Below, piece after piece: positions 47,462-59,800 of a DNA stretch of 64,000 bases. Numbering within the stretch: the stretch's first letter is position 1; every line of letters begins with the position of its first letter. Below the pieces are notes generated by a model. That model ran no database searches, was not told the DNA's origin, and was given only the letters and a program-made list of their open reading frames with translations. The stretch is from positions 8,092,501 to 8,156,500 of the forward strand of contig NC_060021.1 in assembly GCF_021134715.1 (NCBI RefSeq), given 5' to 3'. This stretch comes from Daphnia pulex (taxonomy: Eukaryota; Arthropoda; Branchiopoda; Diplostraca; Daphniidae). The position numbers were made by a program, and so were the translations under genes.

Positions 47462-50400
47462 CTGCGACGAGAAATGGAACAAAATCAATAAGTCAACAAT
47501 AAATCAATGAAATAATAATACCATCGGGGGGCGGCATTAGATAACATAATCTATACACGGCATAGAGAGATAGAGATATAGGCCTGTCGACATCTCCTGA
47601 CAGGCGATGCTGACATCGACTAAGGGTGGGCGCAGCTTACGTTAATTAATGTAGAATGTAGGTTGCATGATTTGTATAATAATAGGATGCCTCTACACTA
47701 TGTCTACACACGCGTTCTATATTCTGATGCGGCAGCAGTCTCGATGTTGACTTAATAGACGCGTGAGTGGAAGACAAAGATGATACAGTCTGGTGTTGGG
47801 AGTCTGAGAGATAATAGCTTCTCTCCCGACCCAAGTCAGCATCAGCAGAGATGCTCGAGGGAGAGAGCCTTTTGAAAATGGTTAGAAGCAAGCCGAGAGA
47901 GAGAGAGCTGCGGGGGGAATAAGAGTTTTGCATCATTCTCTCGCGATGCATTATGTGTATAATGGGCCAGAAATAGTATATATCTAACAGTCCCCTCGAA
48001 GCCATCCACCCTGGTTTTCTCTATTTAGGACAGTGCTAGAACGTTTACTGACTGGGATAAACGGATTATTGAAGGCCAGATACCATCCTACATATACAGC
48101 GCCTTTCTTTTGATGAGAACGAGATAGATATTATACACTCGTAAATTATTGTGAGAAACTACATAAGAGGTCTTGATCTTGATGTGGTGAGGTCTTGGTC
48201 AGAAAACTGTCTAATTGCACTTTAGAAATTAAAGTATAAACATTCTGTAATTTTTAAATCATTTCGTAATCTGAATTGTGAAACATAGTTTGGTTGTCGT
48301 CAAATCATGCCAATGTTGTTCCTCCAAAAAACTTGAATGTTGAAAATGAAAAATAATGATACATTTGAAAAGTAAAACTGTTGACTTGACATACTTTAAC
48401 TACAATGATTAGTACTACAGCATACTTGCAGGAAAATTATTACCATGTTTTCCACATACTTGTGATTTTTCTATGAACAAAATGATTGGACACCTTATGT
48501 TTGTTTCACAACTTCGATTAAGAAATGATTTTCAAATTAGAAAATGTGGCTTTCAACTTTAACAAAAGCAAAGTGCAAATAGAAATGTTGTGTTAGGTGT
48601 TACCCAAGATGTCTTCACACATCACAACACAATTACTTTCCAAATCGACTTTAAGCATCAATAAAAACTTAAGCAATACTTTGAATCACTGCAAATTGAA
48701 TTTTACCTTCAGCTGAATTTCGAATGTCATCATTCCTTCCATTTTGCTTCCTATCTTTATCTTAAACTGCTTAAACTTCCTCTCTCTCACCGGTCTCACT
48801 TTGTAATAACTAATAAACGAAACAACAGCAGACGACACTTATTATTCTACTGGCGCCCTAGCGGTCTTTAAGAAATCAAAATTCAAAATCATTACAACAA
48901 ATCCCAACCGCAAAAACGATAAAAGTGGTTTTCTAGCCCGCGCTTGACATACTCACTGAAAGGATCTGGCTTATTTTAGTATCAAATAGCGTCCATCGTT
49001 AGATCCGCCACAATAAAACTCTCCAGAAGAAGAAGAAAAAAGATCGCGGCTACCGGGGGGGAAGCAATCCGTCGGATCATCACCGCTTATTCGCCCGAGT
49101 GCTGGGCATCCCAACTTGAAAAGGGCGTTGCGCTTACTATGTCCATCGCGGATATATATGTACTACTCCAACTTTTCTTCCTCTATATATATATACGACG
49201 GTCTGTCGACCACTCCCATGAGTGTTCCAACCGAGATTACGTTACGTCGTAGCATGTACCGTATAAGGCGCGTAGATTCGAATATTGTGTACGTGTATAT
49301 ATAGTTCTCGCAGAAACCGACGATCGCCATTGAAAACGAAATCAAATCTTCTGTGATATGCATCCGTATGTGTCTTATTGGATCGAATAAGGTGGAATAC
49401 GTTGAATAAGTAATGAGCTCCGTCGTGGCTCTCGTGACCGCCCCAATAATAGCGCTGTTTGTTTCCATCGAGTGGTTTTCCCGCGGATAGGTCAAGTGAG
49501 TCGACGATCGGTTATTTTCCGTTTTCTATCCCCCCACCATCTAAGGCAATGTAGGAAACATCACACAGATATACACACACCGCGGTTGAGAGTAGGGAAA
49601 CGTTTTCAAGTGGGTGGTTCAATTTATTGGATAAAAAATACGTCGCCCTCGACTTTAGGGTTATTGCGTCTGGGTATATATATACGGCGAGTGCTGCTGC
49701 TGCTGGTGGTGGTATGGACATGGGCGGATGGTTGACCGGATAACAACTATAGTCAGCCCTTTCTTGTTGTATATATCCCAGAAGGACTATCCAGCGCTAA
49801 TGGATTACATCGTACCCGCGATAAAGAAAAAACCTCCAAAACAAATCTCGGCTATATAGAGTAGTATGCTAGACGCTATTTTCTTATCGTTTTTTTTTTG
49901 TTTGTTTGTTTTTTTCTATAAGAAGATGAAGATAACAAACACAACGTGATGACGGAAGTGTATAGAGGGGTGAAGAAATATATATTCTTCTCTTTGCTGG
50001 GGTTGCGTTATAAAGTGCATTGTTACGTCACACGACTAATCTTGTGAAGCGGTTATTATTCAAGCAGATCCATCGCTCTTAGTTCATCTTTTACTTCATA
50101 GGTAATTGATCGATTCATCACTTTTATTATCAAAAGCAAACATTCGGGGCTTTTGTCTAGACTATATATTCACCGGATTGGCAGCCTGTTCAATTTTGCC
50201 AGAGATAATTGAGTGTAGAAGTCGTCCTGGGGGAGAGGGGTCCTATTCTTTTTTCATAGACAAGCGTATCACAAAATTGAAAATCCCGTTTGGTCGTACG
50301 AAAAATTCGTTCCGCTTCCATCCACCCAAAAAGTCTAGACGCTAGAGCTTGCAAAAATTATTGAATTGGCAGCGAATTTAAGAGACGTTTGATTAAGTTT

Positions 50401-53400
50401 TATATCGAAAGATATGTTCTCCGTTTCATCTTTGTTCATGCGATTTATTCTCCTTTTTTTATTCTTCTTTAGATCCGTTGCTCTTACAATGAGATCGTAA
50501 CGGTGCGCGATTGTGCCAAACTTCATAGGCGACATAAAAGTTAGTCCTCCTCGTTTACCCAGTTGCCATGGATATGTATAAAATAAAGGCGGGAACAAGA
50601 ATTCGCGAGAGTTTCCTTTATTATATAGGCTTTTAGATATACGATTTCTTATATCCTGCATATGGTTCATCCGGCTTTGACACAGCATATTGGCCGCTCC
50701 TCAGCCTTTAGTCGCATTTGATAAAGTTTGTCATGACAGTCTAGCTCTTTTTAGAAGAAAGCTGGCTTGTACAAAGTTTCCTCTTTTCTTCACAAAGAGT
50801 TAGAAGTGGGTAGCCATGATCAACTACATGTATGCGGCGCAGGCCATTAGAGAGTCAAGCTGAGGCTCCGTATATATAGGACTTGGGGGAATGAGGAGAC
50901 ACCAATTAACTATTTTTCTTATTATATTTCTAGCGCTAGATGATTCCCCGTTTCAAGAACGCATGTGTATATACATTCGGCCTTCTTGGAATAATATCTG
51001 CAATAACAGAAAATTGTCTAATGCAATCTGTGTGGGGTTTGCAAGACGCTGATGGCGCCGAGTATATAAGAACCCTTGGTGGAACTTCTTGGCGCTTCTT
51101 GGCAAGGAAACCAAAAAAAAAGGCCGCTGCAATTACCAAAAGTCAATTGAGTCGACGGAAGTGTGATTAAATCAAGCGCGGAGAGCAAAAGAACTTTAAT
51201 TTGATGATGTGTGCGCAAGAATATTTAGCGCGTTTAAGTTCGTTTGGTCTAGTAGTAATCCCGGTTATTCAGAACTGAATGGACAATTATTTAGATATTA
51301 GTTTATTCTCGCGTAATTCTTTTGAAGACAAAGTAATTTGAAAAACGTGCTGAAGACTATCAAAAGTGGTAATTTTATTTACAAGTGTAAAGTAAACGCG
51401 GATCGGAGTATAGTACCTACTATAGTCAAATATCAACAAATCCCGAGAAGTGCGCACTGCAGAATTGCGTCTATAGACGGATTTGCAGCGAAAAAGTATC
51501 TAGCACTATAACACTCATGTTTTTAAGTTTTTTACACTTGTTTATATAATATAGTGTCAGCTAGCAAAGTCTTGTATCGAAACTTTTGTTTTCTGCGTAT
51601 TGATTTTTCCTTTTTTCTTCGTGTCGAGATTGATGTATCTTTTACAGCGTGGGTGCTTGTTACAGAGCGTGTTAGGCGTGTTAGATTCATCCGTCAACTT
51701 CAATAATATAACTGTGAAGTTCCTTGTATTATTTCTATTCTCGACCTATTCTCCCCTTTTTTTCTGTTACTTTCTTTCTGTGTAAACTTTTCTATCCGTT
51801 TGATTACACAACAATATCCCTGGCTGCTATCAACGATTTTCGTTCACCCAGCGGAAATTGAGAGAGCGATGTCGCTCCGCCCCCATTGAAAGATATCTTC
51901 GTGATGAAGACTCTAATATTGTGTGTGATGAGTTTTCGTTTAATAATATAGGAGTCTGATTGCAAAAGTCTTTGAAGGCCCCAGCATGCAGTCCTGTGTA
52001 GGCGTTCCTTTTAAGGATCAACATTTGCACACGTCCAACAGTCAATATACCTGCAGAGGCGAGTAGCGTCGCCATTCTTTCAAAAAACAAAAGGTGGGCG
52101 ATGTGCTAGAAAGATTAGAAGCGCCGAATAAGAACAGAGAGCCGACAGCAGCCGTCTGCTGCGATGGATGGACAAAGCCAGCGGATGAGTGAAATATATA
52201 TCGAATAAAGGGGGGAGATGACCAACAATGGACGAGAGAGTCGAGTGAAGGAGTCGATATTATCCATCGCCTTTTGTTGAGCTCCTTATCATGCCGACGT
52301 GACGATTGACGTCATTCCTTGGCGGACTGCACAGCACCGGCGACTAACAACTTTACACAGAAGCCTATCGACTGAAGCTGTACGCATTATTATTCCTCGA
52401 CAGATTGCGTAATGGTGGTAAATCTCATCGTGATCAATGTCGAATGTGCTCGATAGATTATACTTGTACAGAGAGTGAAATAGAGTCCCACACAAAAGTA
52501 TATACGTGTATACTTCGTCTGTTTTTTTTCTTAGAACCAGCATCCAACGGCCAGGATCGCATTAAAAACATGTAGTAGAGCATGCAAGTTTTTGAAGAAA
52601 CTTACGTACAAAGAAAAAGAGTTTCCGGGTAAGCGTGTATAAATATACTTTCTCATTTGAAAGGTTTATTACCACATGCTAGTGAATATAAGAATCATCG
52701 AGTTTCTCTCATTGCTATAGTGGATTCTACACGTCTTTCATATATAGAAAACGGCTGCTGCAATGCTATCAATTTATTAGAAAGAAATCCTGTCTTGTAT
52801 ATTACGACGCAGGCTGTATACAAGAGTTTTGCGCTGTCTGTTATTCCAACTGACATATATTTCGTAAGACCACATCGCGCGTTTTGTAGGTCTATTACGT
52901 CAGAAAATTACATTTGGTATATGGTATATAGCTCGGTATGGCCAGCATGTCAATATTGTTCGCCCGTAACATTACTTCCACCACAAACGACAAGGGGGGG
53001 GGGGGGCCTCTATACTAATGGAAATAGGAGGTCTCCGAGTTCACCAACGAACCTCACAAGAGTGGTCAGCTTGGAACCCCTACACTATATAAGACACAGG
53101 AAAAGGAGAAACAAGAAGAGGATATAGAGCACAAGGCCAGAAAGTGGATAGATCTCTCTCTATCGATCTAGTTACGAAATGAGGTGAAGAAGTGAGTGTG
53201 CTGCTGTGCTGGAGAGAGAGTGCAGCAAAGGAAGGAAGCTCGTCGACACGTCTGGTGGGAAATTACCCGCGGCGCTGGAACGCCGGACAACGCGATCGGC
53301 CAGCAGCACGCTCAGACCTTTGATGCTATATTAGTAAACCAGGCAATCAAAGCCGCTCCTGTTTTCCTTTGCCACGGCGTTCCCACAGTCACTCAGCATT

Positions 53401-54180
53401 GTCCTCGCAGCAGCCAAAGAAAACAGAAGATCGACGCTCCAGCAGCGCTGCAATAATATCTATGCCGTTGAAGCCCATCATGATGGGTCCTATATCATTA
53501 TTGCTGCAGATTAAATGGCTCCGCCTGGATATTGTATGCCGGACGCGATCCGCCAATTCAATCCGCCAAGACCGACTCATGCGGTATCTCCTCAAACGGA
53601 AATTATTATGAGATAAACTATTGGTTAGGTTGAAGAGGTCCATAGGGTTGATCGTGTGTAATATTAATGCGGCCGTGCTTATAATATATCTACACTGTTA
53701 ATCCTATGTGCTTTGTGGCCGGATGATTAACATTACATCATCTGGGCTTCTCCGCACTGGACCTATTTATAATATTATCTCTTGATTCCCTACTCACTAG
53801 CACTGATGCTGTGTGTGGCGACATGAATATTACATTGCACAGACCATCTCCAAGTTTGCGCTGATCCCAGCAGCACACAAGTTAAATTATAAAAGATAAT
53901 AAAGATCCGTAAATGTGTGTGTGTATAGGCGGCATTATTTCAGAGTTGTCCCATCTCGTTTGAAGTTTCTTTTTGACAAGGTTGGATCAAACTTTCGCTT
54001 CTGGGACACGCCTACAACACCCAGCACGGATGATGGGACGGAAGAAAGTGGGGGGGGGGGGACTCTATTACACTAGTGAACTTGCATTTTGTCATTCCCG
54101 GATGAAAATATAAGGGGTTCCAAGCAGCATGGTTTCTTTGACAATCTAAGTGCCTGCTGACGAAGAACAAAGTTCTTGCG
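47462..54180. other. Long stretch without a recognisable gene (probable GPCR intron)
   Basis: 6.7 kb with only short frames of no recognised family, many TATATA words and scattered simple repeats, including a 13-base G run near 52995 and another near 54050. Since the receptor lacks its 5' exons, this is best read as intron or upstream sequence of that gene. Small 5' coding exons could be hidden here. Confidence 0.45.
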
Positions 54181-54201
54181 TTTCAAGCATATCTATTTAA
54201 C

Positions 54202-54470
54202 TAGTAACTTGTGCCAGGTGTAAGCTAACAGAACGGAAACACGTGGATTCGTGTTTTTAGTATTTGGTATTTTGTATTCAGAGTGATTGAAATATTTTTA
54301 AGACTTGGGCTTCATCTCATTCTCTATGAGATTACTTATTGAATAGGTTAGTAACCGATTATAGAATAGTAATCTTGTGCCAGTTAAAAGCTAACATAAC
54401 GGAAACATAAGAATTTGGTGCGTTTATGATTTTCCAAGAAAACGTGGATTCGTGTTTTTCGTAAGCGTTT
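54202..54470. repeat. Two diverged copies of a ~60-100 bp segment
   Basis: TTGTGCCAGGTGTAAGCTAA and ACGTGGATTCGTGTTTTTAG near 54208-54262 recur as TTGTGCCAGTTAAAAGCTAA and ACGTGGATTCGTGTTTTTCG near 54373-54462, the second copy with an internal insertion. It forms the left edge of a repeat island. Confidence 0.5.
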
Positions 54471-54544
54471 GACTTTTGCTTTTCGAGTCGTTCGAGATTA
54501 CTTCGAAAAAAACCCATAACTTATCCTAACCTAACCTTTTACTT

Positions 54545-54722
54545 ATTTTCACGGCTTCGCCGTGCTGATCCCGAATGTGATTTTCATGGCTAAGCCGTGC
54601 TGATCGCGATTTTGAATTTCACGGCTCCGCCGTGATGATCCCGAATAAGAATTTCACGGCTTCGCCGTGATGATACCGAATGTGAATTTCACGGCTTCGC
54701 CGTGATGATCCTAAATTTGCTG
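54545..54722. repeat. Five-unit ~35 bp tandem array, each unit with a hairpin
   Basis: Units start near 54547, 54582, 54618, 54653 and 54688. Each begins TTTCACGGC, continues with GCCGTGNTGATNCCGAAT and a short AT-rich tail. The word CACGGC TTC GCCGTG is a 6 bp stem with a 3 base loop. Unit 2 has CATGGC TAA GCCGTG (one G-T wobble) and unit 3 CACGGC TCC GCCGTG, so the loop varies while pairing is kept. It lies directly before the telomere-type repeat. Confidence 0.75.
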
Positions 54723-54750
54723 GTGATTGTTGTTCGGGAGCTACTTGGTA

Positions 54751-54940
54751 ACCTAATCTAACCTAACCTAACCTAACCTAACCTAACCTAACCTAACCTA
54801 ACCTAACCTAACCTAACCTAACCTAACCTAACCTAACCTAACCTAACATAACCTAACATAACCTAACATAACCTAACCTAACATAACCTAACCTAACCTA
54901 ACCTAACCTAACCTAACCTAACCTAACCTAACCTAACCTT
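54751..54940 (-). repeat. Interstitial telomeric repeat (TTAGG)n
   Basis: About 190 bp of (CCTAA)n on the plus strand, i.e. TTAGG on the minus strand, the standard arthropod telomere repeat. Some units are variant (CCTAACATAA pattern at about 54841-54885; CCTTA at the right edge). Two further units occur at 54518-54532, left of the hairpin array. Unique-type DNA continues on both sides, so this is internal and not a chromosome end, unless the assembly is chimeric. Confidence 0.85.
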
Positions 54941-55024
54941 ACCTTACCAAAGTTAGTGGCAGTTATTTGTTTTTATTTATGGAGTGGTCGATGTTGCAAT
55001 TTTTGGAGCGGGCTCCACTCTTAA

Positions 55025-55056
55025 GCCGCGAGGATCTCGAGCACTCCTCTCGCGGC
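55025..55056. repeat. GC-rich inverted repeat
   Basis: GCCGCGAG at 55025-55032 pairs perfectly with CTCGCGGC at 55049-55056. It stands out as GC-rich in AT-rich surroundings. Role unknown; it might belong to the same repeat family as the hairpin array. Confidence 0.4.
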
Positions 55057-55149
55057 CATCCGTTCCGCTTCCGCTTGTATCAGCATAGTTAGTAGCAGTT
55101 AGTTTTTTTACAGGTTGTTTGATGATGCAATTTTTGAGTTGCTGAATTT

Positions 55150-55880
55150 TTTTTTTTCATTTTGAATCAGAGTGATAGAATTATTTCCCCACCCATTTTA
55201 CATCTTGCCTGTTAATCTTATCGTCTCCTTGTCATTCTCCTATTGCCAGTTAAATTTATTTTTGCTATTGACGGCAGACGGGGAACAGGCAGATGAAACC
55301 CCCAAAAAGGACTACTTTTTATAACAATCAAAGCGGCCTTGTTTCTACGTCATAGGGAGCCTATTACTGTAATAATCACCGTGACCTTTTATATACTTTG
55401 CCTAGCTCAAATCAACATGAGTAAAATTCACACATTGCCATATTGTTAATTATAAGTTAGTTGGCCGATTCTCGTATTTATTATTTCATTAACATATCCC
55501 TCTTGGTTTTAACCATGAAATTCATTTTTTACAAATGTCGTTTTCACTTCACAGCTGTCGTAAATTTTAAAATTTAACAAATTTCCGTGCTTGCTTCGCT
55601 ATTTTTTTTTATATTTTTCTCCCCTGTTGACATTTTTGCCAGTCCATCTCATTGTTGCCTTGTTAGTTTTCTTCTTGGTAGACCTTTTTCATAGATTCAT
55701 TTTAAGTTGCGAAGATTTTTTAGTAACAATTGATTTGATTGATGTTCTATTTTGATTCAGAGTGATTTAATTTTTTTCCCGCTGTTGACATCTTGCCTGG
55801 TAAACTCATTGTCACCTTGTTGCCAGTTAATTTTCTTCTTGCTAGACCATTTTCGTCTTTTGATCACTTTTTTTCTTTCA
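55150..55880. repeat. T-rich diverged repeats flanking the BEL element
   Basis: A unit with GATTCAGAGTGAT, CATCTTGCCTG, TCTCCTTGTC and TGCCAGTTAA words recurs about three times (near 55160-55265, 55610-55690, 55755-55850). The part at 55385-55600 also matches 63745-63965 on the far side of the retrotransposon. The retroelement therefore landed in an older repeat array. Confidence 0.5.
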
Positions 55881-55965
55881 TTCGTTTTAAGTTGTACACT
55901 TTTTTATTTGCAATTTATTTGAATTGCGTGATATCTTGATTAGCCTGATCATTTCTTGTCCGTAG

Positions 55966-56630
55966 TGGATCGCCGAAATCCGTTTAATGCTAATCTGGCA
56001 ACCCCGAGTCATTTTTCCGCTTTCTTTATTGTCCTCCCTCTCTTTAGCCCTTCTTTTTCCCTCTGACTTCTTCGCCTGCTCTATAGCGTGGTGGAGCTGT
56101 CAGAGCCCGAAACGACACATTTCTTAGTTTAAAGTTCTTTCATGGTCCTCGAGGTTATATACTCTTCTGATTGTTAGTGTCTCCTCTTCCTACATTGTCC
56201 AGGTATATATTGTTATGAGTTGAATTTGTGCCCAATACTAAATTATTGTTCTGTGTCCAGTCGCCACCTTGGCTCTAAGACTATTCGCCATTCTCTGGCC
56301 CCCCCACGTGATAATCTGTCCAGCATTCTGATTTGGGTAATATTCGCTTGTATTTATCATATGTATCTAGCCCTAATTCGTGTTTCATTCCCCTCAGGTC
56401 TGATTGTGTCTGTCTGACTCTTTACAATCCTTACGAGTCACTCTCTTCTTATTTTGTGTGTGTACACTCCCAGGTATTGTTCGTTGCCAAATTCATTATT
56501 CCCCCACACACTAATCCCCCTATCTTTCTTTCCAGAAACCACACGTTGTCTTTGAATACAATATTCATTCATCCATCAGCCTACAGTCAGACCACGAGAA
56601 AATTTAATTCAGGGTTCCATCAAGGGAACA
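55966..56630 (+). repeat. BEL/Pao 5' LTR
   Basis: 665 bp, starting TGGATCGCCG and ending GGGAACA. Reading it beside the 3' copy I found no difference. Confidence 0.93.
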
Positions 56631-56632
56631 TT

Positions 56633-56649
56633 TGGTCCTTCGAACCGGA
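56633..56649 (+). promoter_or_regulatory. Primer-binding site (tRNA-Tyr-like)
   Basis: TGGTCCTTCGAACCGGA begins two bases after the LTR. Its reverse complement ends TTCGAAGGACCA and matches the acceptor end of eukaryotic tRNA-Tyr (TCGAAGGA plus CCA) with about one mismatch toward the T-arm. It primes minus-strand DNA synthesis in this class. Confidence 0.75.
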
Positions 56650-56856
56650 GTGTGAGTCACCTCCGATATCTCCTTCTGGATCTCCAGTAACTCAAAATCC
56701 AGCCAGCCGAGTCCTCTCCAGCTGACTGCCGTCTCAATTTCAAATTTCAGCCAGTCGAGCCCTCTTACTGGCAGCTATACTCAGACGAGTTTCGTCGTAC
56801 ATCTCCCTTCTTCGTCTTCGTCAGAGCTCCACATCAACCTCAAGACCGTCTTCACC

Positions 56857-59800
56857 ATGGCCACAAAGATCAAGCCAGGAGAAGATGCTGATTATGACGA
56901 AGACTACGCCGTTGAGCTGGCAAATATGAAGGCGAAGAGGAAAACCCTGCGTCGTCAGATCACGGTGTCAAACACACAGGTCGAGACTCTGACTAACTCC
57001 AGAGGCTCACGGGGAGCCATTCAAGGTTTACTACGCCATCTCAACGACTTAATACTCCGAGCCTCACAGCTTCAGACCGACATCTCTACCATGGAAGATG
57101 ACGAGGAAGAAGCCGAAAGACAAGACGCCAATCACTTGGGTTATGTCACGCGTGTTGGTGAGCTGTCTGCCAACGCTCAAAATTATATCAGGAGTAGAGA
57201 TGGAGATGCAGCGTCCATTGTTGGACCGAACGTCGTTCCGGATCGAGACCCACCTCTACCTCCCGTTTCTCCATCTGAAATTCTCCGGCGAGAGCAAGCT
57301 CGTCAAGAGGAAATTGCAGCCACTCGACTGAGAGCTGAGAGAGCCCGAGAGCAAGCTGTGAGGACCCGCCAGCAAGCAGATCAAGCATGGGAGGAAGCGG
57401 ACGCAGCACAAGCTGCCCTTAGGCTACTCGGCGTCGAACCTCCCGGAGGATCGATACCACCAGATGATGACCATTTCACTTCCATCAGTCAACAGATCAA
57501 CAACACCACTCCGCTAGCGAAGACATTGTTGGATCAACAACGTCAGAAGAATCTCGATAGCACTCAAGAAACTCCTGACACCTGGATCGATCTGTATAGT
57601 GCTGGCCGTCTACCTCCTGTTATCACTGCTCGTAGTACACGCTCATCAGTATCGGCGGAATTGGAACCTTTCGACGGAAAGGCTTTGGAGTGGTTTTCCT
57701 GGATCGATTTGTTTCGAGCATTGGTGCACGATACCCCCAAGTCCCCCGGAGAGAAGTTAGCCCTTTTAAAGAGATTTCTCCGAGGAGACTGTTTGGACCT
57801 GGTATACGGACTAGGAGGTGGTGAAGCAGCCTACATCGAGGCCCTGGTTCGGCTGAAGCAGACATGTGGCCGCCGAGACGTCATGAGAGCAGCACATCAC
57901 CAAGCCATCCAGAAGTTAGAGACGAAGCAAGATCCGGCGTCATTCAAGAGATTTGCCGAACGTATCCGCACACATTTATTCGACCTTAGCCGAATTGGAG
58001 AGACGGGGACGACGGATTTGATTGAGAAGATTTGTCTCAAATTACATCTAAACGATCGGTTGGCCTGGAATGAAGACAGACGGGGACGGATCGAAGATCG
58101 AAGCTTGAACACCTTCGGAATGTGGCTATGTTCCCGTGCTTCCGCGTATCAGAACGCTTTCAGCATCGCAGCCGATCAAGTCAATCCAACTTCGTCAAAA
58201 CCGAGCAATCAACGACGCCAAGCCCGGACCAATCAGAGTTCAGCAAAGATGGCAGGTGAACAAAAACAAGTTTCTTTCCCCTTCGCTGGAAAACCGTTCT
58301 GTTTTAAATGCGAGAAAGGACACAGATTGCCGGATTGTGAAGATTTTAAATCACTTTCCGTCGGGGAGCGTCTGACTTTCTGCATGCGCCGTCGTCTTTG
58401 TTTCAGTTGCTTCTCGACTAAACATTCAGTTTACGAATGTGACAAGCGAAAGCCGTGTAAACACTCTGGTTGCGGCTATTACCATCACCCGCTGTTACAC
58501 CATGTTGCCAAGGAAAAACCGCCGACAGAAACCGAAGAAACGGCTCGACCTACAACCGCAAGAATCGGAGCCCCTCGACAAGTCACCATGGGTATGCTGC
58601 GTCTTCCAGTGATGGCTGACGACGGAAGTTGGGTGTTAGCCAACATCTTCTTCGACGAAGGTAGCGATTCAACTCTAATGCGAAGTGCCTTCGCCACGGC
58701 CCTGAAACTCCGCGGCCCACGTCAGATCTTAGCTGTGGACGGAGCTGGCGGAATAATCAACCGCTATCCATCGACCAGGGTCCAGTTTCGAGTTCGAGCG
58801 GCGGATGGCAATATCTTCTCTCTAGAAGGATCTACCATGAAAACTGTAGCCAGCCCTACACCCATCACCGACTGGAACAAGGAGAAGTCTCATTGGTCTC
58901 ATCTTAAAAACCTTCCGCTCGGCGAAACAGGAGGAAAGGTCGACGTCTTGATCGGGCTAGATCATGCACACCTGCTGGCCGTCCGAGATTCAAGAGTTGG
59001 TGAAGAAAAGGAACCTATCGCCTCCAAGACCGCCTTCGGATGGGTCGTGAGAGGAGTCGTCAATGGACGAGTAAATTCGGCTTCCGCCCGTAGCTGCAAG
59101 ATTTCCGGATTTACTTCCTTAGCCAACCTCGCTACTGAAATGCGCCGATTCTGCGACACAGAAGATTATGGAACGGAGCATCAAGTCGGCTGCCTGTCGC
59201 CCGAGAATAAACGCGCTCTCGCAATTGTCCAAGAGAAAACCAGGAGATTGGAAGTCGGATACGAAGTGCCGATCATATGGCGAGAAGGAGAACCCGACTT
59301 GACCAACAATCGTCCGATGGCCGAAAATAGATTCCGTAGCATGTTGAATCGATTCAAACGTCAGCCAGAATTCGAAGAGGATTACCGAGCAGCTGTCCGG
59401 AAATACTTCGACAAAGGTTACGCTTCCCGTGTTCCTGATCCAGCTACCGCAAAATACTTCCTAGCCCATCATGGAGTTTACAAAGGAAAGAAGCTACGTG
59501 TGGTCTACGACGCCGCTGCCCCGTTCAAGGGAAAATGTCTCAACGATTCGATAATCAGTGGCCCAGCTCTTCAACCATCTTTGGCGGCCGTCATCACTCT
59601 TTTCCGAGAGGGAGCCGTAGCCTGGGCGTCCGATATCGAAGCCATGTTCAGCCGCTTCCGGCTTTCCATCGAAGACCGGGATTACTTCTGTTTCCTATGG
59701 CAGGAGAAAGACGACATCGAACCAATTGTTTGTCGGATGGACCGACTTCCTTTCGGAGCCAGCTGCTCCCCTTTCGTGGCCATTTATGGAGTGCGCCGCA

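Noticed and set aside
51830-52090. Minus-strand frame considered as missing 5' exon of the GPCR
   Set aside because: No TM1/TM2 signature (no GN..V or LA.AD motif) and wrong exon ends.
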